DNA of 64,000 nt, taken from assembly GCA_020438215.1 (NCBI GenBank), contig JAGQUX010000002.1, positions 96,976 through 160,975 of the forward strand. The letters run 5' to 3'. Under the pieces are notes generated by a model, which worked only from the letters and a program-made list of their open reading frames with translations, did not search any database and was not told the DNA's origin. Position 1 is the first letter of the stretch. Every line of letters begins with the position of its first letter. The DNA is from Armatimonadota bacterium (lineage in GTDB: Bacteria; Armatimonadota; Fimbriimonadia; Fimbriimonadales; Fimbriimonadaceae). Position numbers and translations under genes: made by a program. Shown piece by piece: positions 32,160 through 41,435 of the stretch.

Positions 32160-33440
32160 GTGATTGAGCGGTATCAGACGGCAGAAATGGCGGCGATTTG
32201 GAGTCGTCAGGCGAAGTACGAGCGGTGGTTGGAAGTCGAAGTCGCGATTTGTGAAGCGCACGCAGCGGACGGAACCGTTCCTGCAAGTGATATGGCTCAG
32301 ATCAAAGAGAAGGCGAATTTCACGCTGGAGCGATGCGATGAGATTGAGCTAGAAACTCGTCACGATTTGGCTGCTTTTGTACGGTGTGTTGAGGAGTATG
32401 TTGGCGAGGCAGGCCGCTGGGTTCACTTCGGAGTTACCAGCTACGATGTCATTGATACTGCGCTCGGGATGATGCTCCGCGATTCGTGCGATGTATTGAT
32501 CCCGGCGATGGAAGAACTGCTGACGGAAGTGGCGCGATTGGCCAAAGAACATGCGGATACTCCGATGATCGGGCGGACACATGCGATCCATGCTGAGCCG
32601 ATCACTTTCGGCTCGAAATGTGCAAGTTGGTTTTATGAAATTGAACGAAACCTAAGCCGGCTGCGAGAAGCTCGTGAGGAAGTAGCGTTTGGGAAGATTA
32701 GTGGGGCGGTTGGGATTCACGCACACGTCTCTCCGGAGATGGAAGCGCAGATTTGCTCAGGATTGGGCCTGAAACCTGAACCGATTTCTACTCAAATCAT
32801 CAATCGAGATCGCCATGCGAACCTCTTGAATGTGCTCGCTTTGATTGGGGCTGGGCTCGAGCGAATTGCTACGGAACTGCGTAATCTTCAGCGCACAGAA
32901 ATCCGAGAAGTGGAGGAAGCGTTCAAGGCGGGGCAGACCGGATCAAGCGCGATGCCACACAAACGCAATCCTTGGAGTAGTGAGACTGTTGTTGGATTGG
33001 CGAGATTACTGCGTGGGAACTCTCACGCGATGTTGGAAAGCGTTGCTACTTGGCATGAGCGCGATTTGACAAATTCAAGCCTTGAGCGAGTGATTCTCCC
33101 TGACACGATGCACCTCGCCCACTTCATGATTCGCCGGGTGACTTCGGTTCTCAAGGGGCTTGTGATTCTGCCGGATGCCATGGAGAAAAACATGCGCCAC
33201 ATGGGTGATCTCGTGTTTAGTGAGCATCTGATGACCTCGTTGATCCGTAAAGGTTTGGCGCGCAAAGATGCCTATAAAATTGCTCAGCGAAATGCGGCGA
33301 AAGCGTGGGATGGTTCCGACTTCAAGACATCGGTTTATGAAGATGAGGATGTCCGGGCGAATCTGAGTGAGGAAGAACTCAGCGAAGTTTTCAGCCTTGA
33401 TCATCACCTGCGAAACGCAGGGCACAATATCCCGAGTTAG
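32160..33440 (+). CDS. purB: adenylosuccinate lyase
   Basis: Cleaves SAICAR in purine synthesis and adenylosuccinate to AMP. The fumarase/aspartase signature is GSSAMPHKRNPWSSE near residue 260, with HFGVTSYDVIDTA, GRTHAIHAEPITFG (catalytic His) and TIEER-like helices. The start MIERYQTAEMAAIWS at GTG 32160 matches the family N-terminus, so an upstream TTG at 32136 is not needed. 426 residues, full length. Together with purD it gives a partial purine locus. The stop overlaps that of mrpG by four bases. Confidence 0.95.
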   Translation: MIERYQTAEMAAIWSRQAKYERWLEVEVAICEAHAADGTVPASDMAQIKEKANFTLERCDEIELETRHDLAAFVRCVEEYVGEAGRWVHFGVTSYDVIDTALGMMLRDSCDVLIPAMEELLTEVARLAKEHADTPMIGRTHAIHAEPITFGSKCASWFYEIERNLSRLREAREEVAFGKISGAVGIHAHVSPEMEAQICSGLGLKPEPISTQIINRDRHANLLNVLALIGAGLERIATELRNLQRTEIREVEEAFKAGQTGSSAMPHKRNPWSSETVVGLARLLRGNSHAMLESVATWHERDLTNSSLERVILPDTMHLAHFMIRRVTSVLKGLVILPDAMEKNMRHMGDLVFSEHLMTSLIRKGLARKDAYKIAQRNAAKAWDGSDFKTSVYEDEDVRANLSEEELSEVFSLDHHLRNAGHNIPS

Positions 33441-33811
33441 AGATAATCAACGACATCTTCATCATCGTCAGCGACGTGGCGGCCATAAGCATCGGCCATT
33501 GCGTCGCTTTTTGTTCCTGGCCAGAGCGGCACTCCAAGGATGTATGCGGCACGGGCGACCATATGTCCGCCCACCGGTGCGGTTGCGAATAGGAAAAGCA
33601 CCAGTGCAATCGCTCGGGTAACGGCTGGCCCTTCTCGGAAGAAAAGAGCGACTCCGATCATGACAAGTCCAACACCAAGAGTTGTGCCCTTGGTGGTGGC
33701 TTGCATACGGCTATAAAAGTCGGGCATGCGAAGCAATCCGAGTGCGCCCAGGAAGCAGAATGCCGTCCCCAATCCGATAAAGATGGTCACCAGGATTTCG
33801 GTGGACGTCAT
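33437..33811 (-). CDS. mrpG: Mrp Na+/H+ antiporter subunit G
   Basis: A small subunit (124 residues, three helices) of the multisubunit Mrp cation/proton antiporter. The family motif GALGLLRMPDFYSRMQATTKGTTLG is at residues 23-47, followed by two helices. It ends with an acidic tail. Last gene of the seven-gene operon; ATG 33811 overlaps the mrpF stop by four bases. Confidence 0.92.
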   Translation of the reverse strand: MTSTEILVTIFIGLGTAFCFLGALGLLRMPDFYSRMQATTKGTTLGVGLVMIGVALFFREGPAVTRAIALVLFLFATAPVGGHMVARAAYILGVPLWPGTKSDAMADAYGRHVADDDEDVVDYL

Positions 33812-34083
33812 TGCTTGGCCCTCCTTTCGAGATAGCGAGCGAACGCGACCGAGCTGAGGAATGTCACTATGGCGAGGACGACGGCGATATCAAGGAATGC
33901 GGCGTTTTGGTAGCGGATGCAGAGAAGACCAACTGTCGCCATGACGATGACGCTGGTGAGATCGAGGCTTACGACGCGATCAGGGATGGACGGGCCGCGA
34001 AGTAGTCGGATAAGAGTCAGGAAAAAGCTGAATGCGAGCAAGACTAAGCACGCATCAATTGCCCAAGCCATTGCGCTACTCAT
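33808..34083 (-). CDS. mrpF: Mrp Na+/H+ antiporter subunit F
   Basis: 91 residues with three helices. LIRLLRGPSIPDRVVSLDLTS is the characteristic MrpF/MnhF segment (R-x-x-x-G-P-x-x-x-D-R-x-x-A/S-x-D), followed by FLDIAVVLAIVTFLSSVAFARYLERR. It overlaps both neighbours by four bases. It is a structural subunit of the Mrp complex with no independent catalytic function known. Confidence 0.93.
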   Translation of the reverse strand: MSSAMAWAIDACLVLLAFSFFLTLIRLLRGPSIPDRVVSLDLTSVIVMATVGLLCIRYQNAAFLDIAVVLAIVTFLSSVAFARYLERRAKQ

Positions 34084-34553
34084 CGGAGAACCTCCAATAC
34101 CCTTGCTTCAAAACCACTCTTGAGCTCAGCGATGGCTTCGGCTTCATCTTCCACATACATCGCGTGGATATAGAGCGTGGAACGATCCGCGCTGACATCA
34201 ATGCTGAGTGTGCCGGGTGTGAGGGTGATCAGGTTAGCGACGAGGGTGATCTCTGCATCCGTTGTGGCATCCAAGGGCATAGCGAGGATGGCTGGCTTCA
34301 TGTCAATGCCGGGTGTCAGGAGATCCTTTGCCAGTCGGATGTTGGCGATGAGCAGTTCCCAAAGGAAGTAAAGCACGAGGATGATTGCCTTCGGAAGTTT
34401 GTAAACGTAGTTATCCGCATTGATGACGCCGCGTTGGGACAGCAGGAAGAGAATCCCATATCCGAGCACGAACCCTCCGAGGATGTTGGCGGCTGAGAAG
34501 GAGCCTTGGAGCCAGCACCAGACAATAGCGAGCATGACGTTCCAGAGCATCAT
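34080..34553 (-). CDS. mrpE: Mrp Na+/H+ antiporter subunit E
   Basis: 157 residues. An N-terminal membrane part (FVLGYGILFLL, then ILVLYFLWELLIANIRLAKDLL) precedes a soluble domain with the hallmark ITLTPGTLSIDVS and a closing YIHAMYV. It is a subunit of the Mrp complex in the middle of the operon, overlapping mrpD and mrpF by four bases each. Confidence 0.92.
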   Translation of the reverse strand: MMLWNVMLAIVWCWLQGSFSAANILGGFVLGYGILFLLSQRGVINADNYVYKLPKAIILVLYFLWELLIANIRLAKDLLTPGIDMKPAILAMPLDATTDAEITLVANLITLTPGTLSIDVSADRSTLYIHAMYVEDEAEAIAELKSGFEARVLEVLR

Positions 34554-36034
34554 GGGCTGACATCCTCCGAGATTGTGATGGTGAGAGGCACAGCATCACG
34601 GAGTTGCTGGGCGGCTTGTTGCGATGCTTTTGTCATGGGGCCAGCGGCAAGCCCAAGGAAGATGATGACGAGCGTCAGTGCACCAGTGGGAAGGTACTTG
34701 GCCATCGGGCGTTCAGGGATGAATTCGGCTTCAAAATCGGGTTTCGGTTTCCAGAACGCTTCCATCCAGATGCGGGCCATGCAGTAAAGGGTGATGAGGC
34801 TCGCGAAGATCATGGCAATGCCGACGATAGCGAATCCATCGGAGAAAGCGGTTTGGAGGAGGACGATCTTTGGCCAGAATCCGCTGAGTGGGGGGATGCC
34901 AATCAACCCCAACATCGGGATGAAAAACATTGCGGAGAGATACGGTCGTGATTTCAGTAATCCGCCGATGTTTTTGAATTGGGTGGAACCGAGGTGGTGT
35001 TCGATGATTCCTGCGGCATAGAACAGCGCGGTGATGACCACGATGTGGTGGAGCATGTAGTAAATCGTGCCGCCGAGAGATGAGGTTTTGCCCATTGCTA
35101 GCCCGGCGATCATGTAGCCGATGTGACTCACAAGCAGGTAAGCGAGCATTCGCTTGACATCGCGCTGAGCAACGGCTCCGAGGGCACCAAAAACCATCGT
35201 GCCGACTGCGCCCCAAAGCATCAGGCTTTGGATGATCGTGTTATGGAGCGGGTCGATGAGGGTGAAGTAGCGGACGAGGGCATACACCCCGACCTTCGTG
35301 AGGAGCCCAGCGAAGAGGGCGGTCACCGCTGCGGGAGGAGTGTGGTAGCTGGTGGGGAGCCAGGTGAAGAACGGGAAGATGGCCGCTTTGATGCCGAAGG
35401 CAGTCAGGAAAAAGAGCGAGATGATGGTGAGGAGGCTCGGGCTGATCTGGCTGGTTTTGATGGCGAGGTCAGCCATGTTGAGCGTACCGGTGACGCCGTA
35501 AAGGAGCCCAAGCCCGCAAAGGAACATCATGCTGGAGAACAGGTTCGGTATGACGTAGTTCAGTGCGCCACGAATCTGAGGTTTTTCTCCACCGAGGGCA
35601 AGAAGTACGAACGAACTCAGCAGGATGCACTCGAACCAGACGAACATGTTGAATAGGTCACCAGTGACGAATGCGCCGCAGACTCCCGCCATCAAGACAA
35701 AGAACAGTGGATGGAATCCAAAGTCGCGGTGGCTGTCGTCGATGTTTTCGGTGCTGTAAATGCTCAGGGTGAAACCGATGATGCTGGCAACAAGTACAAG
35801 CATTGCGGAGAGCAGGTCCGCGGAGAAAGCGATTCCAAATGGGGTTGGCCAGCTCCCAAGTTGGGCTTTGGCCACGCCTTTGTCTGCCACTTCCATCAGC
35901 AGGTTCGCGCTGGCAAGCAAGTGGACGGCCATCCCGGCAAGGGACATTCTCCGCCGAAACTTAGGGAAGTTCCAAGTGGCAAGAAGGATTGCCGCCATCA
36001 GGAGCGGGATGACAACGACCAGGGTGACGGTCAC
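34550..36034 (-). CDS. mrpD: Mrp Na+/H+ antiporter subunit D
   Basis: A NuoM/NuoN-like proton-translocating subunit with about 14 helices over 494 residues. It carries FVWFECILLSSFVLLALGG (the Glu of helix 5), KAAIFPFFTWLPTSYHTPPAAVTAL (conserved Lys and Pro) and KRMLAYLLVSHIGYMIAG. It could be mistaken for NuoM/NuoN, but the neighbours (MrpC on one side, MrpE on the other) fix it as MrpD. The start is GTG, overlapping mrpC by four bases. It couples proton entry to Na+ efflux together with MrpA. Confidence 0.93.
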   Translation of the reverse strand: MTVTLVVVIPLLMAAILLATWNFPKFRRRMSLAGMAVHLLASANLLMEVADKGVAKAQLGSWPTPFGIAFSADLLSAMLVLVASIIGFTLSIYSTENIDDSHRDFGFHPLFFVLMAGVCGAFVTGDLFNMFVWFECILLSSFVLLALGGEKPQIRGALNYVIPNLFSSMMFLCGLGLLYGVTGTLNMADLAIKTSQISPSLLTIISLFFLTAFGIKAAIFPFFTWLPTSYHTPPAAVTALFAGLLTKVGVYALVRYFTLIDPLHNTIIQSLMLWGAVGTMVFGALGAVAQRDVKRMLAYLLVSHIGYMIAGLAMGKTSSLGGTIYYMLHHIVVITALFYAAGIIEHHLGSTQFKNIGGLLKSRPYLSAMFFIPMLGLIGIPPLSGFWPKIVLLQTAFSDGFAIVGIAMIFASLITLYCMARIWMEAFWKPKPDFEAEFIPERPMAKYLPTGALTLVIIFLGLAAGPMTKASQQAAQQLRDAVPLTITISEDVSP

Positions 36035-36381
36035 TTTTGCTCCTCCTCGATGAATGTGTCGGTGTCGTCTGTGCCGAAGATGTCATATCCGCGCCGTACC
36101 AGTATCATGGCGAAGGCCAAAACACCAAAACTGATCACGATTGCTGTGAGGATGAGCGCTTGTCCCAGCGGGTCGGCGTAAGGGGCGTGGAGGACGTGAT
36201 CTTCACCTTGGATGATCGGTGGGCGTCCCCGAATGAGGCGTGCGCAAAGGAAGACTACAAGGTTCGTGGCATTGCCGAGCAAGACGATACCGAGAAGGAT
36301 TTTGACCGTGCTACGTCGGAGCAGTAGATAGGTTCCGGTCGCAAAGAGGAAGCCGATGGTCAAAGCGAGGACGAGGTTCAA
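36031..36381 (-). CDS. mrpC: Mrp Na+/H+ antiporter subunit C
   Basis: A NuoK-like subunit of 116 residues with three helices. [19 protein letters not shown] and [21 protein letters not shown] show the conserved N and the A-L-x-L-T-A-I-V-I motif of MnhC/NuoK. It starts with TTG at 36381, overlapping the mrpB stop (TTGA). The acidic C-terminal tail ([11 protein letters not shown]) is cytoplasmic. Confidence 0.92.
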   Translation of the reverse strand: MNLVLALTIGFLFATGTYLLLRRSTVKILLGIVLLGNATNLVVFLCARLIRGRPPIIQGEDHVLHAPYADPLGQALILTAIVISFGVLAFAMILVRRGYDIFGTDDTDTFIEEEQK

Positions 36382-36797
36382 GCGGGTTCCTCCTCGTACA
36401 TGTCTTCCAAGAAACTAACGGTGACGCCAATGACGACGAAATACACGCCGATATCAAAGAAGACAGGGCTCCCAAGTTTGACTGTTCCGAGCGGCGTGGG
36501 CACGCTGAACCACATCCCGGTCAGGAAATCAGAACCAGACAGGAGGGAGACAAGCCCAGTCACGACAGCGAGCACCAGCCCGATTCCGAGCAGAGTTCGT
36601 GGATCAAGGCGGACGATGCGTTTCATTGCTTCCTCGCCGAATGCGAACATGTGGAGGGCAAGGGCAGCGGTGGCAACCAATCCTCCTGCAAATCCTCCGC
36701 CGGGGCTGTTATGGCCACGAAGGAGAAGGAAGACGCTGATGAGCATCAGGAATGGCGTGACAAACCTGGTGACCGAGCAGAGGATGAGTGATCTCAC
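36378..36797 (-). CDS. mrpB: Mrp Na+/H+ antiporter subunit B
   Basis: 139 residues, four helices. The segment [21 protein letters not shown] is the MnhB signature (G-H-x-x-P-G-G-G-F-x-G-G). GTG start overlapping the mrpA stop by four bases. Second gene of the operon; needed for assembly of the complex in the family. Confidence 0.93.
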   Translation of the reverse strand: MRSLILCSVTRFVTPFLMLISVFLLLRGHNSPGGGFAGGLVATAALALHMFAFGEEAMKRIVRLDPRTLLGIGLVLAVVTGLVSLLSGSDFLTGMWFSVPTPLGTVKLGSPVFFDIGVYFVVIGVTVSFLEDMYEEEPA

Positions 36798-39028
36798 GAT
36801 TTATCCTCCAATGATTTCGGACGGAGTTTGAGCAAGGCGTGAACTCCAAGAGCAGCGACGGCAAGCACAGTGATTTCGCCGAGGGTATCCAGGCCGCGGT
36901 AATCAACAATGATTGTGTTGACGACGTTTTTGCCTTTGGCTTTCTCGTAGCTGGTTTGGGCGAAGTATTCGCTCAGACGGTCTGGATTGGGGGCACTGAG
37001 AACGCCAAGGCAGACCACGGTCATCACAAGCCCAAACGCTCCCGCGATGATTGCATCGCGGACTTTGGTGTTGCGCTTGCTCATTTGGGTGAAGCGCGGC
37101 AAGTGGAAGAACACCAACACGAATAGGACAACGCTCAGAATCTCGATGAGGAGTTGGGTGAGAGCGAGGTCTGGGGCGGAGTAAGTCGCGTAGGTGAGCG
37201 TAATGGCAACACCAACAATCCCGAGAACAGCAACCGCACCCAGGCGGTTTTTCATGCGGATGACGGCGAGGGCGGCAATCACCGCGAAGACACAGAAAGC
37301 CGTTTCGTACCAAATGATGCGCGGTTCGGGAACATGCCGAAGATCAAACGGCGACGTGAAGAATGCGATCGCAAACAGAATGACAAACGATCCAAAGTAG
37401 ACGAGCAGATGGCGTCGGAAGGAGTTCTTCTCGATAAGGTCGGAGGTGAGTTCCCCAATCGGGTGAAGGAGTCGGAAGAGTCCGGCGGAAATGCTCTCAG
37501 TGGTGAATTGTTGAGCCTTGAGTTTTTCACCGATTGCCCAGAATCTGGGAGCTTGGAAGGCAAGAGCTGCTCCGATACCAATGGCGATGAGAGAGAAAAT
37601 CAGTTCGGTGTTGAGTCCGTGCCAGAGGGCAAGATGTTCGTGGATGGCATGGCCGAAGACGGAGGCGGCAACGGGCTCTAGGAGTTGTGCGCCGAGCTGG
37701 GCGACCGCTAACCCACCAAGAACTGAAACCAGACCAAGAACGATGGGGCCAAGGAGAAGTCCGAGATGAGTTTTCTCGGGTGCGGATTCGGAGTTACCGA
37801 GGAATGGACGGAGAGCAACGTTCGCCGCGGCAACGACTGAGCAGGCTCCCCCGATGATGATGGCAAGGGTGATGAGAAGGCTAGGAGCGGCGGCGAGTTG
37901 GACTTCCTTTTTGACAAACCCCAGGAAGGGGATGATGCCGGACATGGATGCGGCGGCAATGAGGGCCGCTCCCCAGAGGATGGGCGCGTGTTTGACCAGC
38001 CCTGAGAGCTTGGAGACATCGCGTGTACCCACAGTGATGTCGATGGTGCCAGCGACCATGAAAAGAGCACCTTTGTAGGCGGCGTGAGCGAGGATCGTGA
38101 TCGCGAGGGCAAGTGCGGCTTTCTCCGTGCCAATCCCGATCAGCATGACCATCGAACCAAGGGCACCGACGGTTGACCACGCCAGGATGCGCTTCAGGTC
38201 GGTTTCGAACAACGAGAGGATGGATGCGAGGACGAAGGTGATGGCCCCAATCACCAGGATCGGAGTTTGCGCCCCGAAAAGGGGCGAGAACTTCGCGAGT
38301 AGGAAGACACCCGCTTTGACCATCGTTGCGGAGTGAAGGTAAGCACTCACGGGCGTGGGTGCTGACATCGCATTGGGGAGCCAGAAGTGGAACGGAAACT
38401 GGGCGGATTTGGTCATCGCGCCGATGAGGATGAGCCAGAACGCGACCGGGCTGTATTCGGTGATTTCGGCGAGGTTGTAGGTGCCGTTTTGGTTGCCGAG
38501 GATCAGGAAACCAGCAAGGAGAAGCAGGCCACCAGTGCCCGTGATGAGAAGGGCTTGGAGTGCCGATTTGCGAGCAGTAGGGTTCTCGTGGCTGAAGCCG
38601 ATGAGTAGGAAGGATGTGATGCTCGTCGCTTCCCAGAAAACAAACAGCGTGATGAGATCGCTCGCACTCACAAGGCCAAGCATTGCAACCATGAAGAGGA
38701 AGAGGTAGCTCAGGAGTCGCCCGAGATCCTTCTTCATGTATCCGGCGGCGTATACGAAAATCAGTGTGCCGATTCCGCTGATAAGCAGCCAGAAAAAGAG
38801 GCTCAGGCCATCCAGTCGGAAAGCAAAGTTGATGCCGAGGTCTTCCACCCAAGGGCGCGAGATCGTGAACGCGTCTTTGCCGAGGAGAGTGAGTCCCCAA
38901 GTGAAGGCAGAGGCAGGCACGAGAGCGAGGAGCCATCCGGCGGCATTGCCGAGCCATCTCACGACAAAAGGCGCAAGCCCTGCCGCAAGAAGACCACAAA
39001 GCAAAAAGCCCTCAAGTGCACTCATCAC
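36794..39028 (-). CDS. mrpA: Mrp Na+/H+ antiporter subunit A
   Basis: The largest subunit, 744 residues and about 20 helices, with a NuoL-like core followed by a C-terminal extension. [23 protein letters not shown] (Glu in helix 5), [34 protein letters not shown] (conserved Lys and His) and [16 protein letters not shown] mark the antiporter core. The extension (residues about 580-744) ends with [18 protein letters not shown], the conserved part related to NuoJ/MbhE. It is the first gene of the operon. An inverted repeat 13-42 bases upstream may be a regulatory site. Provides Na+/H+ exchange and pH or salt tolerance. Confidence 0.94.
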   Translation of the reverse strand: MMSALEGFLLCGLLAAGLAPFVVRWLGNAAGWLLALVPASAFTWGLTLLGKDAFTISRPWVEDLGINFAFRLDGLSLFFWLLISGIGTLIFVYAAGYMKKDLGRLLSYLFLFMVAMLGLVSASDLITLFVFWEATSITSFLLIGFSHENPTARKSALQALLITGTGGLLLLAGFLILGNQNGTYNLAEITEYSPVAFWLILIGAMTKSAQFPFHFWLPNAMSAPTPVSAYLHSATMVKAGVFLLAKFSPLFGAQTPILVIGAITFVLASILSLFETDLKRILAWSTVGALGSMVMLIGIGTEKAALALAITILAHAAYKGALFMVAGTIDITVGTRDVSKLSGLVKHAPILWGAALIAAASMSGIIPFLGFVKKEVQLAAAPSLLITLAIIIGGACSVVAAANVALRPFLGNSESAPEKTHLGLLLGPIVLGLVSVLGGLAVAQLGAQLLEPVAASVFGHAIHEHLALWHGLNTELIFSLIAIGIGAALAFQAPRFWAIGEKLKAQQFTTESISAGLFRLLHPIGELTSDLIEKNSFRRHLLVYFGSFVILFAIAFFTSPFDLRHVPEPRIIWYETAFCVFAVIAALAVIRMKNRLGAVAVLGIVGVAITLTYATYSAPDLALTQLLIEILSVVLFVLVFFHLPRFTQMSKRNTKVRDAIIAGAFGLVMTVVCLGVLSAPNPDRLSEYFAQTSYEKAKGKNVVNTIIVDYRGLDTLGEITVLAVAALGVHALLKLRPKSLEDKS

Positions 39029-39040
39029 AACGAAAGAAAA

Positions 39041-39070
39041 TCCGTCCGAATTTTCAGGTTAAGGGACGGA
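39041..39070. promoter_or_regulatory. inverted repeat upstream of the mrp operon
   Basis: TCCGTCC (39041-39047) and GGACGGA (39064-39070) are perfect arms with a 16-base spacer, 13 to 42 bases upstream of the mrpA ATG. It may be an operator or a leader hairpin. The remainder up to 39185 contains only the -10 of the downstream gene. Confidence 0.45.
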
Positions 39071-39173
39071 TGCTTGGGTCATATTACGGCAGAAAGTTAT
39101 CCCCGTCGGCTTGGATGACCCGTCTGGCCCAAAGAATTTACGAATCCATGAATCGGAAGTGTGAGAACAGCCG

Positions 39174-39179
39174 TAAAAT
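39174..39179 (+). promoter_or_regulatory. putative -10 box (TAAAAT) of the 749-aa secreted protein gene
   Basis: TAAAAT is followed by six bases (GGATGT) and the ATG at 39186; no ribosome binding site is present. Confidence 0.45.
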
Positions 39180-39185
39180 GGATGT

Positions 39186-41435
39186 ATGACGATCTCGGCA
39201 TTGCTGATGAGTCTCGCATTGGTTTCTCCCCAGGCGCAGACCGTGAACTACGAAACTTCGGGGACGAATGTAGCCAATGTTCTTGCGGCGGCATCACAAG
39301 GTTGGGAGAAGCCGCTAGAGTGTAGCCCGGAGCTCAGCCAAGAGATTGTTGTTGTCCGTGCGAAGGATATGCCCGTTCAGCAGTTTATGGATGAGATGGC
39401 GTTTGTGACGGGCGGGAAGTGGAACGACGTCGGCGTTAAAGTGATCCTGAATTTGGATACGGATGCAGTCAAACGTTATGAACAAGAGAAGCTCCAGAAG
39501 AGAGCCGCCGCTCTTGCCAAGGCAAGGGAATCAAAACGCAAAGAGCGCGCCGAGATGTTTAAAGATTGGACAGAGGAAGACAAGAAAGGGATGGCAGAAG
39601 ATGCCGATTTCCAGATGAGCTGGATGCTGGAAGATTTGATCTTACGAGTGCCTGATCAAACGATTTTGCAAATGAAGCCGGGGGATCGTGTTGTTTACTC
39701 GTCGTCTCCGAACCGGATGCAACGAGCGATGCCAGCGGTGAACTGGAATGTGTTTGCTCCCCTCATCGTGAAGGCGGCGAATGATCGATTCCAGATGTAT
39801 GAAGAGATGATGAAGGAGGATCCAGATGAGAACTACATGAGCATGCTCCCTCCCAATCTCGTAGAGATGTTGAAACCGAAGAAGTTTGAGGGTCAGCCTT
39901 CACTTGCGCTTTTGATTCACGAAACCCCGAAGAAATCAGATGAGATTTCAGGGTTTGGGCAATTTACATTTGTCGTCTTTGATAGTGCTGGTAACAACCG
40001 TTTTTCGGTGAATACAAATCTTGGCAGTGGCGGATATGACTATCTAGAGATGGCCTTTGATGACGAAGGACACCCAATTGAGAAGCCAGAGAAAGAGCGT
40101 GAAACTCGTCCGAAACCTTATCCGGATAAAGATGTTGATTCAGAGAAGGTCGCACCAAGTGAAACACAACTGAAGCTCAATAAGTTTCGCACATCGCTCA
40201 CCGATTTCAATGTTGAAACTGTCGATGAAGAGATCCGTGCGATTATGCGGGATGTTGATCGGCACGAGCCGCTTGGCTGGTCGGTGGGCGAGCAGTTATT
40301 GAAAGCTGCAGAAATGCGTGGCGAGAACCTGATATCGCTCGTTGCTGATGACGAGTTCGGATTCAGCTATTACCAAGAAAGCTCTCGCGAAACTGTGAAT
40401 TCCATCATTGGTTCGCAGTTCAATGACGATCTCGAATCTCCGCAAACACTGTGGTATCGCAACAACACTCTGATTGCTCGACCAGGTGATATCCATGATG
40501 CGAGAAAACTGCGTGTGAACAGAACTGCACTTGCTACATTGCTTCGGTCAATTGAAACGCGAACAGTTCCCGATGTAGACCTGGTTGCGAACTACTTTGC
40601 AAGCAACGAAAACGCCTTTGATTCAGACTTTTCACAAACAATGTTGCTTTCGGTTGCTCCCCAGTATTCGGAAATGGGCGAGTTGTTTGGAAACATGTCG
40701 TTCATGCCGATCTATGCCTTTTTGGCTCAGGGGCAACGCGACGCTCTCAAACGCGGAGAGCGCTTGCCGTTTGCATCGATAGGTGGTGTCGCCCGCACGA
40801 AATTGACAGAAATGCTTTTCGGAGCGAATCCAAATCTCACGGTCATGAATCCAAATGATCCAATAAAGAATCCTATTGATCGCATGATGGAGCAGTCGTT
40901 TGGAATGATTGGCTCTATGGGAGGAGGCATGTTTGGTGGCGGTGGCCCTGCGGCAGCCAAAACAGAGCCAACTCTTGTGATGCCTAACGGATTGCCCGGT
41001 CAAGGTGGAATCGTATCGCAGGCAGTGCGAGAAGGATATTTGGTTCAAGTAGATAAGAACGGGAAGCCAGTTCCGATGTCGATTCCTATGGGAGCGATGG
41101 AAGTCTCCATGTTTAGCATGTTCCTAGACATGGCTTCGCAGGAAGGCGAAGACACTGGCGATTTGCCCACTTTTGACCGAATGCTTTATGGTCAACAAAC
41201 ACGGGCGGATATTCGGATTTACGTTGCCGAAGACGTCGTCATGCCACATACATTCCAATGGCTCGATGAACCTCAGAAAGGGACGTTTTATTCCATGAAG
41301 AACCCGCCTGCGGAGATGCAGGGAGCGATTAGAGCAATGAGTGAGCAGATGAAGAAATCAGCGTTCTTCCAGATGATGTCGATGGGCATGAGCCGCGGGC
41401 GCGAGACGGCTCCGCCCCCACCACCGTCGAACTAA
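39186..41435 (+). CDS. large secreted protein with secretin N0/STN-like start, 749 aa
   Basis: The N-terminus (MTISALLMSLALVSPQAQT) is a signal peptide. Residues 20-95 (YETSGTNVANVLAAAS, then VVVRAKDMPVQQFMDEMA) resemble the STN/N0 domain of secretins and TonB-dependent receptors, in which two helices pack on a sheet. A charged stretch follows (KLQKRAAALAKARESKRKERAEM), probably coiled coil. The rest, about 600 residues, has no domain I recognise and ends in a Pro-rich tail (RETAPPPPPSN), with Gly- and Met-rich patches. No secretin beta-barrel is present, so it is not itself a secretin. The SRAP gene overlaps its stop (TAATG). Confidence 0.6.
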   Translation: MTISALLMSLALVSPQAQTVNYETSGTNVANVLAAASQGWEKPLECSPELSQEIVVVRAKDMPVQQFMDEMAFVTGGKWNDVGVKVILNLDTDAVKRYEQEKLQKRAAALAKARESKRKERAEMFKDWTEEDKKGMAEDADFQMSWMLEDLILRVPDQTILQMKPGDRVVYSSSPNRMQRAMPAVNWNVFAPLIVKAANDRFQMYEEMMKEDPDENYMSMLPPNLVEMLKPKKFEGQPSLALLIHETPKKSDEISGFGQFTFVVFDSAGNNRFSVNTNLGSGGYDYLEMAFDDEGHPIEKPEKERETRPKPYPDKDVDSEKVAPSETQLKLNKFRTSLTDFNVETVDEEIRAIMRDVDRHEPLGWSVGEQLLKAAEMRGENLISLVADDEFGFSYYQESSRETVNSIIGSQFNDDLESPQTLWYRNNTLIARPGDIHDARKLRVNRTALATLLRSIETRTVPDVDLVANYFASNENAFDSDFSQTMLLSVAPQYSEMGELFGNMSFMPIYAFLAQGQRDALKRGERLPFASIGGVARTKLTEMLFGANPNLTVMNPNDPIKNPIDRMMEQSFGMIGSMGGGMFGGGGPAAAKTEPTLVMPNGLPGQGGIVSQAVREGYLVQVDKNGKPVPMSIPMGAMEVSMFSMFLDMASQEGEDTGDLPTFDRMLYGQQTRADIRIYVAEDVVMPHTFQWLDEPQKGTFYSMKNPPAEMQGAIRAMSEQMKKSAFFQMMSMGMSRGRETAPPPPPSN

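Noticed and set aside
37881..38999. 372-codon minus-strand frame within mrpA in another phase
   Set aside because: Composition (His, Arg and Cys rich) is that of a shadow; mrpA is certain.
34550..39028. mrpA and mrpD as further complex I subunits (NuoL, NuoM/NuoN)
   Set aside because: Gene order A-B-C-D-E-F-G with MnhB-, E-, F- and G-specific motifs identifies an Mrp antiporter.
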